Shown piece after piece: positions 38,602 through 49,600 of a stretch of 64,000 nucleotides of DNA. The stretch is taken from contig NC_009415.2 in assembly GCF_000002875.2 (NCBI RefSeq), positions 196,001 through 260,000 of the forward strand, written 5' to 3'. The notes under the pieces were generated by a model. That model worked only from the letters and a program-made list of their open reading frames with translations, had not been told where the DNA came from and did no database searches. This DNA is from Leishmania infantum JPCM5 (Eukaryota; Euglenozoa; Kinetoplastea; Trypanosomatida; Trypanosomatidae). The position numbers and the translations under genes are program-made. Position 1 is the stretch's first letter; each line of letters begins with the position of its first letter.

Positions 38602-41600
38602 CTACTCGAATGAGGTCATTGGCCGTAGAGACTTCATGAGCGCTTCAGCAGCCTCGCTCGTGCCTGCGCGTGCGTCAACGCTGACAACCCCAGCGACGGC
38701 GAGCGGTACCCCCGCGTACAGGGTCGTCCATCCTCGCTGGCACATTGATTCCACCGCGGGCCTCAAGAGAGCCGCAATTGCGTCTCTTGCACCATCTTCA
38801 CCGCTCTTCACCGCATTCTCGAGCATGTGGTTTACCGCCTTGAGTATGCCGGGGTGAAGCTCTGATCTTGTTCGCTGTCCCACCATCCCGCCGCCGCCTC
38901 TTCGTCCCGACATATCCGACAGTGTCCGCTCAACCCGCAGAGTTGCTGGAGGGGCCGGGGCAGCAGCAGCCGGGGCGACGGCGGTGCTGGAGGGAAGAAA
39001 CAGGCTGCCTGTCACGGTGAGGGGACGCGTCAGCAGCGTGTGATGCAGCGGAAGTCGCGCTGAGCAGACGAGCTGCGGGGTCCCGTTTCGACTCTTTGGA
39101 GGCGACGGAGCGGCGCCGAGAGACGAGACGCTGGCACGCGTGACAGCAAGATCGTGGGCCGGGCGCAGCAGCGGCGATGACAGCTCGCCAACCTCGCCGG
39201 GGCACCTCGAAGAGGCACCGGCGACAACCGTCTTCATTGCAGGGGAGCGTAGAAAGAACGTGTCCGTCGGCAAGGAGAATGCCGTGCTCGCGCTGTGAAG
39301 AGCCTGTGACTGCCCTTGCTGCTGACGGCGATGGAGGCGCCGCCGCCGCTCCTCCAGCTGGCGAGTCAAGCGAGCCAGCTCGCACTCGTACAGTTGCTCC
39401 ACAACCCTGGCGGCGGGATCGACACGGACGCTAAGCTGCGCCAGCGCCTGAGCCGCCGTGCTGTAGCTGTTCGAGACATCCCACAAGAAGCGCATGAGAC
39501 GCACCAATGCTTGCATGTCCTCGCCATTCTCTTTTTCCGCTGCGTAGAGTTCGAGGTGCTTCTCCGTGACAACCACCTCGATCCAGTCCAGCTCACTAAG
39601 ACGCTGTGAGGCACGCGACGGCCGCACGCTTAGAACCTGTGCGGGGAGGCAGTTTACCAACACCTCGAGTATACCCAAGCAAAACACCGCCACCTCCATC
39701 ACGTCCGGCGTGACTGAAGAGCCGCCAGAGATGGCCCTCCGGTACAGCCGCGACACCGCCTCACTCACCCATGCCGGTAGCGACTCCGTCGGGTAGATGT
39801 CGGCGTCAGATCGCGCGTTGCCAAAGCAGCTCCACTTGAAGCGCACAGCGGAGGGGGTGTTGCCACACAAGAAAAGCGACAGTGGCAGCGGACACCCGTG
39901 GATGAGGTCGGCGTGATGAAGCACCCGCAACCCTCGCAGGCCCTGTGTCACGGCCTCCAGCCAAAACCGGCTGCTCAGCACCCCAGCGCCAACTGAGAAC
40001 GACGATAGCTCATGCGCTGAGAAGGCCCCGTGCGTTCTGCTGCAACGTCTGGCAAGCTCCGACAGCGAGCCCCGGGGGAAGTACTCCAGCTGCAACAGAT
40101 GGACCTCTGGATTGATGCTGTTCTGCGGTGGCGTGCTGACACTGTAGTAGCGGACAATGCAGTCTTCCGCCTCCAGCCTGTCATCTGCAGTGAGAACTGC
40201 CGAGTACTGATCCCGCGGCTCCAGAGGGGACTCCCTGTTCGTTGTCTCTCGGCACGACGGAGGGTTTACGGAAAGGGTGAGACAGCGTAGCTCGGCAAGG
40301 TTGAAGGCTGCGGCAGGCACTTCCTTCACCGCATACGGCAGGCCGTTGAGCCGATGCATAGCGAGCCATGTGACGCCGTTCACCTCGACGCACAACGGAA
40401 TAGCGCGGCGGCCGTCTTCTTGCTTCGCTTCCCGGACGTCGCTCCCTCCACAAGTCGTGGTGATTCTGTGCAGGAATTGAAAGACGTGGTGTGCCTGGAA
40501 GCGATCGCCCGGCACGTCTTCCTCGCTCGTGTCGTTTGCCTCCAATGGGTCTGAAAAGGACTCTGCCAGGCGGCAGCCGATCTGTGCGGTAGCGGAGGTG
40601 TCTGCGTGCTCCGAAGAGGGGGCACTCGCGCTTGCGCCAGCCACCACGGGGGCCTGTGCCCCACGTGCCCACGAAGACTCAGAGGAGATGCACAGCTCTG
40701 CTACCTCTCTGCTTGATGACGGGCGCCGTTGCAGCGCCGGCGGAAGAAACTGCAGCCGTGGTGAGTGGTTTGCCAACCGGGTCAGGCTGAGGGATGGAAG
40801 AGGCAAAGCAGCCCCCCTCGCCTCTCGGTCGTATGGAGCGAGGGCCGCCTCCCACTCTGGCGCCGGCTGCGCAGGGGGTGCACTCGTTACGCGGAGCACT
40901 TTGAGTTCCTTTACAGGACTCGGCTGCGCGGTCGCAGAGAAGCCGGCATTCGCGACGGTGTGACAAAGGCAGTTTGGCGATCCGTGGCTGCTCCAGGTGC
41001 TGCCGCTACCCCCTGCGCGTAGGTCAAGAGGACTTCGAGCGTGCAACACCTTCTGAGCTCCCCCCTCTTCAACGGAAGTTGGTCTGTAGGGACAGCTCGC
41101 CTCATCGCAGTCGCTCCACGCCGCCTCCTCGTCTCCTTCGTCATACTCAAAATGCAGCTGTCGGTCAGCGGAAACCGTGCCGCAGCCCGTGGAGGACTCG
41201 GAGTGCGACTCCATGTTGATTGGGTTTTGCGTAGGACGTTGTGGCAGCGGCGAGGCGCTGTCACTCGTCGCACACTTGCCCCGCTGTGGCTGCTTCAGCG
41301 ACGATGTACTTGTCGAAACATCGAGCAGCTCGCCGGAAGAGGCCGGAGAGGCTCCCGTTGCCAGGGGACCGTGCAGCGGTATGCTGCCGGAGGCCGCCCC
41401 GACGGCGGCCACCAACGGCGTCGTTGGCTGCACCCCGTGGCAGAAGAAACTCTGTACAGTGAGCGGCTCGATTTCTGGCAGCGCGAAGCTTGCTGAGACA
41501 CCAGGATGGACTGCTGGGGACGATGACGACGAAGACGGAGCTGCGTTTGTCTGCGGATCCGTGCGGATGACGCCTGCGGTCGACTGCACATCTCGCATCT

Positions 41601-44421
41601 GCGCCGTTAGCGGTGTTGTGTGGCGGCCACATCCATTAACAACGACTGCTGCACCAGGCGGTTTGGTGGCCTTGTACTGTTCGAGCAAGACGCTCCACGT
41701 TCGCCCGTGTTTTCCTCTGCGGCCGCTCGCGGAGAGGAAGGAGTTGGCTAAAGAGAGGCGCTCTTCCGTGTCGACGTCCGGAATAAGGAGAGCGGCAGGG
41801 GGACCGTGAGCAGTGGACTCTTCCATCCGCGCGCGGTGCGAGGCACCTGGGGGGTTCGAGGGAGGCGGTACGAGTTGCTCGTACAGGACGACTGCCGCGT
41901 CGGGGCGGACGGCCGTTCTCTGCAGAGCGGCCGCGAAAGCCGCCTGGTTTTCGGACAGGTCATGCTCAGAGAGAACAAAGTCGGGGGAGGCGCTGTCAGG
42001 CGCTGCGCCCAGCGTGAGCACCGAGAGGTTGGTGGCGTACGGCTCGAGTGTTCGGTACAGGCTGAAGGGGTTGCGGCTGGGGGCAAGGTAGTCGCGCTCT
42101 GCGGTGCTAGCAGGTTCACCGTTGATCAGGAATCGACACATGTTCAGCTGACTGTCGCCTTTGATGGGATCGATGACGTGATTGGATATGCACTGCTGCT
42201 GTTGTGACTCGAAACTGAGGCTCTGGACCTTGGAGCGGAAGGACTGTGACGGGGTCGTCTGGCGAGAGAAGGCACGGCGGGCCGACCTCTGCGGGGTGAT
42301 AGACTGGGAGAGCAGCTGTGAGCGGTAGCGCGAGTGCGAGTGCCCTAGGCTGTACTGTGTCGTGGAGTTGTCGTGGAGTCCGACAGGGCCAGGCGTGCGG
42401 TTTCCCAACGGAGTATGCGGCGATGCGGGAGTGTTGCAGCGGTCCAACTCTTCGGGCTGCACTTCGGAAACGGAGATCGCTGTAGCCGTCCCGTCTTGCT
42501 CACTGACAAAAACGGATCGCCCACCAGCAAAGGAGGCCGCGTAGGACCTGGCGAAGCCGGAGGAAGACACAGAGAGACTGCGACTGGCGCAGCTCACCGA
42601 TGACAAGCCACGGGGTGTGTGCGGACTGTTGTAGGGGTTGCGGCAGGGGTGGGCCGCAACACCGCCCGAGTCTTCGTGAAGATGCTGCAGCACCTCATCG
42701 ACTGTGGCCTCAATCTTCTGTGGTGGACAGGCTGTGCACTGAGCCGGGTGGCTGAGACCGCACCACAGCATCCCTTCAGCGTCGCTGAGGTCTTCCCGCG
42801 AGGCCTTGGCACCAAGAGCGGGCGATGACTCTGTGGACAGCGAAACCTGCGCGGTTTGCAGTCGCACGGGGGCGGTGATCAAAAGGGCAACAGGGAACAT
42901 CCGTGTCTCCATGTCGGTCGTTGGCCCCTTCGCGGCGGCGGCGGCGCAGGCCACCAGAGAGCGGAACGGCGTTGTGTTGCTGCGGAACTCTGTCGTTGCT
43001 GCTGCTGGTGCAGTTGCTTGTTCTTCGTCGAAGGCCGTCGTGGAATTCGGCTGTAGTGGGTGGATAGGGCTGCCGAGAGATTCATGATCCGATACGGCAG
43101 TTCGTGGTGGCGTAGGATTGCCTTTGGTCTGCTTAACGAGCGACAATGGCCTTTGCTGCGCTTGCTGCCGGTTCTGCTGGCACTGACGAGTGTCTGCCAC
43201 GTCAGAGATGCCTGTCAGGAGAGCTGTCTGTGACGGGGACACAAAAGCGGTGTCGGAACGTGAACTACACCGGCTCGGGAAGTGCGCCGCAGGCTGAGAG
43301 AGCGAGTATTCGCCGCGAAATCCGTTCGAGGCGGCGGCATCCGCCGTCGGAGACGGTGGGGGGCTCGTGGTGTGCGAAGCCGGTGAGGGTTTGCCGAAGA
43401 GGGAGCGTCGCAGAAGGCTGCGGTGAGCCGGGGTGCCCAGTCGATTGCCCTCGCTGGCTCCGCCGTCGTCGTTGCTCAGTTCGGATGCTCCGCTCGCCGA
43501 GCTGGAAGTAGAAGGCGGTGACACGTGTGAATGACGTGCATAGGCGTCCCCTCTTTCCGCGGAGTGCTGCATTGCGTCTTTCGGGCAGACGGATGCGTCG
43601 TTGCAGTTCGCTCGATCTTTGAAGGCAGCAGGCGTGGCAGCCGTGGCCACAGGAGCGATGGCGAAGGGAGTCACCGCCTGAGAAGAGCGGTGGCCATTCG
43701 CTCCAGTAAGCTTCGGCGGCGTGCAGAGCGTTGCAGTAGATGCTGGCTGCATCACCTTAGGCCCCGCGGCCGCGGAAAAGGCGTCTTCCAAGTTGACGGA
43801 GACCTCAGCAGAGCGAACGATTCCTCGCAGCGGGGGTGGAGAGGCGAGGCACTCGGGCGGCACCGTGTCGCTCGCGCGCGAAAGGGCGTAGGAGGAGTCA
43901 CAGTCGGTGGTCTGTGATTCGACTAGGCGTGCAATGGAGGAGCGGCTCGCCACGATCGCTTGTGCGCTTCTGGAGACAGACGGAGAGGCTCCACCCTCCT
44001 GTACCTCGCTGTCCGCCGAGGGGTGGTGATGCGACAGATACGATGAGGAGGAAAGCTGCAGCACGTACTGCCGCGTCTTGCTCGACCACTCCGACCGAGG
44101 CGACGGCCCACCGGACGCAATGGAAGACAAAAAAGAATTGTCCGCCTGCAGAGGCGGCAAAGTGGCACTCAAGACGCTTCCGGTAGCGTTGGTGGCCGTG
44201 AAAGCCTCCGTTTTTAGGCCAAGGGTGGTTGTTGCATCTGCGAGAGTCGCTGCACTGGCCTTCCCCAGTGGCGAGTCCTCCTGGGTGCGAGAAGTGGTGT
44301 TGGGCTGATGAGGCACAACAGCAGGCCGTATCGGCGAGTCACATGACGAGGGTGAAGGGGGCTGCATTCCTATTTCCGTTTTCTGTGACGGGCTTGCCGA
44401 AGACTGCTTTGGAGAGACCAA
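38602..44421 (-). CDS. Giant disordered protein with C-terminal pseudokinase domain (1,939 aa)
   Basis: About the first 1,300 residues are Ser/Pro/Thr/Ala-rich and probably disordered, with many SP/TP sites. From about residue 1312 a protein-kinase fold can be traced. The beta-3 motif YAVKEV keeps the Lys (about 1366), the hinge region is QLEYFPRGSLSEL (about 1443), and the catalytic-loop equivalent IHGCPLPLSLFL lies at about 1507-1518. The DFG equivalent is SCFG in FKWSCFGNA (about 1528-1536). Compared with HRDxKxxN and DFG, both catalytic Asp are Cys and the Lys and Asn of the loop are changed. The alpha-F helix (VAVFCLGILEVLVN) also lacks its usual Asp. It should therefore be a pseudokinase. 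The hydrophobic framework resembles Wee1/NEK-like kinases, loosely. An Arg-rich helix (LTRQLEERRRRLHRRQQQ) and another Ser/Pro tail follow. An alternative start is Met19. Confidence 0.87.
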   Translation of the reverse strand: MVSPKQSSASPSQKTEIGMQPPSPSSCDSPIRPAVVPHQPNTTSRTQEDSPLGKASAATLADATTTLGLKTEAFTATNATGSVLSATLPPLQADNSFLSSIASGGPSPRSEWSSKTRQYVLQLSSSSYLSHHHPSADSEVQEGGASPSVSRSAQAIVASRSSIARLVESQTTDCDSSYALSRASDTVPPECLASPPPLRGIVRSAEVSVNLEDAFSAAAGPKVMQPASTATLCTPPKLTGANGHRSSQAVTPFAIAPVATAATPAAFKDRANCNDASVCPKDAMQHSAERGDAYARHSHVSPPSTSSSASGASELSNDDGGASEGNRLGTPAHRSLLRRSLFGKPSPASHTTSPPPSPTADAAASNGFRGEYSLSQPAAHFPSRCSSRSDTAFVSPSQTALLTGISDVADTRQCQQNRQQAQQRPLSLVKQTKGNPTPPRTAVSDHESLGSPIHPLQPNSTTAFDEEQATAPAAATTEFRSNTTPFRSLVACAAAAAKGPTTDMETRMFPVALLITAPVRLQTAQVSLSTESSPALGAKASREDLSDAEGMLWCGLSHPAQCTACPPQKIEATVDEVLQHLHEDSGGVAAHPCRNPYNSPHTPRGLSSVSCASRSLSVSSSGFARSYAASFAGGRSVFVSEQDGTATAISVSEVQPEELDRCNTPASPHTPLGNRTPGPVGLHDNSTTQYSLGHSHSRYRSQLLSQSITPQRSARRAFSRQTTPSQSFRSKVQSLSFESQQQQCISNHVIDPIKGDSQLNMCRFLINGEPASTAERDYLAPSRNPFSLYRTLEPYATNLSVLTLGAAPDSASPDFVLSEHDLSENQAAFAAALQRTAVRPDAAVVLYEQLVPPPSNPPGASHRARMEESTAHGPPAALLIPDVDTEERLSLANSFLSASGRRGKHGRTWSVLLEQYKATKPPGAAVVVNGCGRHTTPLTAQMRDVQSTAGVIRTDPQTNAAPSSSSSSPAVHPGVSASFALPEIEPLTVQSFFCHGVQPTTPLVAAVGAASGSIPLHGPLATGASPASSGELLDVSTSTSSLKQPQRGKCATSDSASPLPQRPTQNPINMESHSESSTGCGTVSADRQLHFEYDEGDEEAAWSDCDEASCPYRPTSVEEGGAQKVLHARSPLDLRAGGSGSTWSSHGSPNCLCHTVANAGFSATAQPSPVKELKVLRVTSAPPAQPAPEWEAALAPYDREARGAALPLPSLSLTRLANHSPRLQFLPPALQRRPSSSREVAELCISSESSWARGAQAPVVAGASASAPSSEHADTSATAQIGCRLAESFSDPLEANDTSEEDVPGDRFQAHHVFQFLHRITTTCGGSDVREAKQEDGRRAIPLCVEVNGVTWLAMHRLNGLPYAVKEVPAAAFNLAELRCLTLSVNPPSCRETTNRESPLEPRDQYSAVLTADDRLEAEDCIVRYYSVSTPPQNSINPEVHLLQLEYFPRGSLSELARRCSRTHGAFSAHELSSFSVGAGVLSSRFWLEAVTQGLRGLRVLHHADLIHGCPLPLSLFLCGNTPSAVRFKWSCFGNARSDADIYPTESLPAWVSEAVSRLYRRAISGGSSVTPDVMEVAVFCLGILEVLVNCLPAQVLSVRPSRASQRLSELDWIEVVVTEKHLELYAAEKENGEDMQALVRLMRFLWDVSNSYSTAAQALAQLSVRVDPAARVVEQLYECELARLTRQLEERRRRLHRRQQQGQSQALHSASTAFSLPTDTFFLRSPAMKTVVAGASSRCPGEVGELSSPLLRPAHDLAVTRASVSSLGAAPSPPKSRNGTPQLVCSARLPLHHTLLTRPLTVTGSLFLPSSTAVAPAAAAPAPPATLRVERTLSDMSGRRGGGGMVGQRTRSELHPGILKAVNHMLENAVKSGEDGARDAIAALLRPAVESMCQRGWTTLYAGVPLAVAGVVSVDARAGTSEAAEALMKSLRPMTSFE

Positions 44422-46630
44422 CCGAAGAGTGGCGATGACGTGGCCAGACAGTACCCGCGCTCACCCCGCTCAAACCAAAGATGCACCTCAGGCAGTTCAA
44501 TGAGCTGATCGACAACAGACGCGCCCCCCCTCCGCGCTGATGGAAGGCAGGGCAAAGGAGATGATGAGGCAGTGATGGCGGCGTCGCGACAGGCGAAGAA
44601 GGGAAGGAGAGTTCGTGCGGAGTGTAAAGGCACCGTGTATGCGTGTAGAAGCCGAGGAAGCGAAACGAAGCAAAAAAAAAACGAAAAAGCAGGCAGACTC
44701 AACGGAAACTGCTACACGGCTACGCATAGGCGCATGCATGAAGAAATGCGCAACTGCGTGAACACCGCCCACAGGCATCAACAAGACGTAAAAGCGTGCG
44801 GGAACCCACGCACAAAAACGGCCTCTCGGCAGTGCCTTCAGGAACAAGAGCAGGGGATTCAGCAGTGGCGAGCGTGAAGGCAAAGACAGCGAAAGAAAGG
44901 GGAGGAGGCCTGCACTGTCACAGGAGAAGGCATTCGAAAAGCTAGAGAGCGAAGCAAGCGCAGAATAGGCGTCGTACATCACAGCGATGAGTCACATTCA
45001 GCTTGAGGAGGAGAGAGGGAACGAGAGAGAAGTGCACAGAGGACCCGATAGGCAGTCAGTCGAACAGGCAGGCATGCACACACGCACACACACACACAGA
45101 GTGAGAGAGCACGATTCTACGCGGGGATTCAAAATGACAAGACGGAAGGCAGGAAAGCAACGAACGAAAAAAAAAGTACACGCGGAGTCGGCGGCAAAAT
45201 AAAGACGGGCGGGGATGAGGCAGGGTTAGCAGTTGCGGTGATGATGGGCAGGGAGGAGGAGAGTGGGGGAAGATGATGGAGGCAACAGTCAGAGATGAGG
45301 AAGGTGGACACAAGAGTTTTTTTTTCGTTGTCGTCTACACTGTTGTGTGCCGTGCTTTACGCTGATGTGCAGGGATTTCTGATGCACAGATGGATGTCTG
45401 GAGTGTTACGACAAGGGAGGTAATAGTGATGGAAGCTCTATGGTGATTTGGCAAGACGCGGAATGCCTTTGTATGCGTCTCGGAACACGCCCACTGAGTG
45501 AATCGGTGGAAGCAGAAGTCACAACAGACAACACTTCAGAGAGGTGAGGGTCCCCGGGCGTCGGTGCGCTACAAGAGGACGCACAAAAAAGGATAGATCA
45601 AGCAGAAGAAGAGACCGAAAACAATATAAAAGAGGGAAGAAGAGAGCAGGAGTTTGTGCAGTGGTTCGGTCGTCCCTTTGAACGCAGAGGAATGCCGACA
45701 GACACGCGCACGCACACACGGCGTTCTCTCTATCGCTGCAGCTGTATGTAGAGAATAATCGCGGGGAAGAAGATGGAACGTATAAGGGCGGTGGCTGAGA
45801 TGGATACATACATACAACAGAAGAGGGGGAGGTCGCCGGTACAAGGGGAATTTGTGCTGGCGTATGTATGGTCGCGGCGGAAGACAAACGTCCGGGCAGA
45901 AGGGGCCGCGCTAAAGTAGCTGCGAGCAAATACAAGGAGTGAGATAATGACAGCAATGCGGAGACAGTGCCCCCTCCCCTCCAGCCGTGGCGAGCAGGGA
46001 AGGAAGTGGTGGTGGGACGGCTGTAGATATCTATATATCTATATATGTGCGTAGTGAGAGAGAAGGGCACCGTCATCGCTCATCAAAGCAGCGATGATGC
46101 GAAGAGGAAGAGGACAGGAGGCGGCAGGGAAGAGGGAGGGAGGATGGTCGGTGTGGGCGGAACTGTCTGAAGAGATCAAGCGCATGAGGCACGTAAAACT
46201 AACAGGACACATCGGTGCAGTTCATCCGCGAAGCGAAAGGGGTCAATCAGGGCTGCACAGTGCCAGCGTCACACGGCACACTGATGAAGCTAGGGTGGGG
46301 TGGGGTGAACGTACATGTCATTCGACGTGCAGCACACCTCTCTTTCACCGCTGCCCTTTAGTTTGCCGTTTCAGCATTGAAGATGCCGCACAGGGACACA
46401 TACAGACTCAACGAGAGACAAGCACACACCCACGCACATCGCAGAATAGTACAGGAGGTTTATCAAAAGGGAAACCAATACCTGAGATGCTAGAGGGATA
46501 CAACGCGGCCCGCATCACCGTTCGAGACGCTGGAGTGGACAAGGAAGGTCGTAGCCGGACAAAAGTCTATCGCTATCTTTAATCTCATCGCCACGCTCCT
46601 TCGCCGCCCCTCCCGTCGGCTCTCTTTGCC
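44422..46630. other. 2.2-kb spacer upstream of the pseudokinase gene
   Basis: No gene seen. It contains poly-A runs on the plus strand at about 44669-44677 and 45167-45174, a CA run at 45077-45096, and AT-rich (TATC)n-like sequence at about 46025-46048. ORFs here are low-complexity. It is probably the 3' UTR of the next upstream gene plus the pseudokinase leader. Confidence 0.7.
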
Positions 46631-49600
46631 TCACGCAGCCAGCGCAATAAAGTACTGCTGCACCACTTGCCGCCACTCTCCCTTCGGTGAGCCCATGGGT
46701 TGGTCGACGTTGTCGACGGCGGCGTAGACGATCATGCTGAGCGTCGAGAAGTCCAGCAGAGGAATGCGGCTGGCCGAAGCAATGGGAATGACGACGTTCA
46801 CGGCAAAGGACAAGAGCAGCAGGCGATGCGTGAGGTGCGTCAAACTCGCTTGCTCGTCCCGGGTTAGTCCGGCGTAATCGAGCGCGACACCATTGACGGC
46901 GCCCAGGCCCTTCTGGACACCAGCAGCGACATTCTCGCGTGCACCTCTCCACGAGGTGGCGTGCAGCTGTCGGCTTGCCACTGCGGATTCCAGCAACGAC
47001 CTCAGCGGCACTGCGTTGCCTTGAAGAAGTGATTCACGAGTGTGCTCGATGGAGGCAAGCTCGACTTCAAACAAGCGAGCCAGGGACGGAAGATGGTGCA
47101 GCGCGATGCTGCCTTGCCGCTTGAGGTCCATAGCGTCAAACACCTCCCGCAGCACTCGACTGCGGCGAATCGCCTTCTTGGGGAGCAGTGCGGTGAGCTT
47201 CGCGGAAAGCGGGGCTGCGCGGCTATCGCGAGCCGGCGACAATGAGAGAGGGATCGAGCGTCCAAACGCGTAGAGGTCTGCCGGGTCGACGTACACGACA
47301 TTGCCGCCACGCTTCGCCGACACAGTGAGGGAGGAAGGTGCCGCTTGCGGACGAAGCGTGGTGGGAGAGAGAGTCTCCATTGCCCCTACCACGCTCGCCC
47401 GGGTGGGAGCTGCTGCACCCGTGTGAGGCTCAGCGTCCCTTTGCACGCGAACGAGGTCGAGGAAGCGCGCCACTTGCTCTGGGGTGAGCCGCGACCCATT
47501 CAAAAAGTACAGGTCCACTGCCGGGGTGCCGCTTTCCAGTACGAAAGCGCCGATGGCTTGAGAGCGCCGCAGCGAGGGATCTGCAGCAGAGGTACGAGGA
47601 GGCCAGAGAATGCCCAAAAGGTCCGCAACGGAGGCTGCTGCCGCCGACTGCGCGATGATATCAGAAGGTACTCCGTGCATAGCGGATGTGGCGCGCGGGT
47701 AAGGGCTCGGAGGTGACACGGCAGGCCCGGTCCGGTGAGCCGGACACGGGGACGGCTTCGCCGCAGCGGCGGGGGCGTGAGCGCCTTTGAAGGATGCCTG
47801 AAGACGTCTAGCGCTGCCTGTCGGCGGTGAAGTCCCGCGCGCCTCTCTGAAGGGTTTGCCTTGCACACCTCCGCGCTTGGCGTCTTTGTCACGCGCCTCA
47901 GCTTGGTGCAGCGCTCTTTGTGATCGCGACCTCCTGCTGCTGTATCCACCCCCCATCGGCGTTGGCTGCGGGACGAAGCGAAGACTGCTGGGGGTGGGCA
48001 TTAGGGCTTCCCTCTCGTGCGACGGCGAGCTCTCCAGCAGCGTGCGATCCTGTCGACGGGCAATGGCGATGCGCTTGCGCAGCTCGACCAGTTCTGCGCG
48101 TTGCCGCTCATTAAACTGCCGCCACTGTTCCGCCTCTTCAAAGGCACCGGTGACAAGCTCGCCCCGCATCTCAAGCGGGTACGCGTGGTCGTCGGCTGTG
48201 AGGGGGTTCGAATCTCGGTTTATCTGCTGATGGTGCCGATAATACTGGTTCTCTACTTCCCGGTTGGCCGAATACACCTGAACAGAGCTGTGGGGAGCGC
48301 GTTGACCTGCGGGTTCCGGGAACGCCATTTGGATCTCCTGCGTCGGCGAGGCGGTGGCAGAGGCGGCCGCCGTTGAGGTGTGACTTCGGGCCCCCGTGAC
48401 GAGAGCCTCAGGTGGTGAATCCATGGACCCGGTGCTGCCTTCCTCCGTGACAAGTCGGTGATTGGGCGACTCACTCGTTGTCCAGCACGCCGAGGACTCC
48501 TTCGATCGACGCTTCAGCCGCCCTCGCTGTTCCTCGTGCGTGAGGCGAGGAGGCAAGGGCACCCGAGCGCCCTTCTTCCTTGACACGTTTCGGTCGCTTA
48601 AGGAGGCAGAGCGGCTCTTCGAGCCTCCGGTAGGCGACACCGACGGCGCCCCAGAGGCCTGCGCGTCGAGAGGGGTGGATACCGCTGCCCTTTGGTACAG
48701 TGGCGGGTGCGTGGCGCTGCGCGCAGGAGACAGCTCTGCGTCCCTGACGACTGGTGTGGGGGCACGCTTGCGCGGCTGAGGCAGACGCGAGTGCTGATTC
48801 TTCGGCTGCTGGAGGCGATTCGTCACGATCGTTTTCTTGGTCGGTTGCGAGGCTGTCGGCGAAGGTGTTGCCGTCGTGCCAGCCTCTCCAGCGGCGTCAA
48901 GAGCACCGACGCCCGCTGTGCTGCCCAGCGCCGCATTGCTGCTGCTGGGCAGGGCGTCCGGAATCGGCGACGACGTTGGAGTCGAACAGCGACCAAATAC
49001 CGGCAGACTGTCTGCGGCGAGCGGTTGAGTACCACGGCCGCCAAACAGCGGGTCGGAGCGCTCCACGGCACTCTCGTTGCCTGTGTTCTCTATGTCAAAC
49101 CGAATTGACGGGCTCAGCGGCCGCGACGGCGGGCGACTGTGCAACGAGTGGGAGTGGTGCGACGACGACAACTTCGGCGTCCCGGTGTCCCGCTTCAGCG
49201 GGTACGCAACAGTCGCCCCCAACTGCCGGTTCTTGTCATTCGTGTCGTCTTCGAGCATGAAGGCGATGCTGTCGTTATCCACAGAGTCACCCGCACAACT
49301 TTCCAGGACGGAGATAGAGCGACCGTCGCGCCTGGCAGGAATGCTGCCGCTATTCATCGCCACAAGACTTCGGTTCTGGGGCAAGGCAGGGGTGTCGATG
49401 CTCTGCATGAAGTCGCTTTCGTCCTCGGTCTGGAAGGCAATACTGTCCTCGTTGAACGTCGAATGCCGACCTGCTGTTCCCGCGGGCGCTGCTTCGCCGG
49501 ACACAGGTGAGAGAGGAGGGAGCGGAAGGGCACTGTTCGTCACTGGTGCGGTGCACTTCTCTGTCTCGGGCTGCGCCAGTGGGGAGAACCCGAACTCTAT

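Noticed and set aside
45519..46076. 185-codon minus-strand ORF in the spacer upstream of the pseudokinase
   Set aside because: Ser/Pro/Leu/Tyr-rich sequence made from TATC and CT repeats, no globular pattern and no good acceptor-ATG arrangement.
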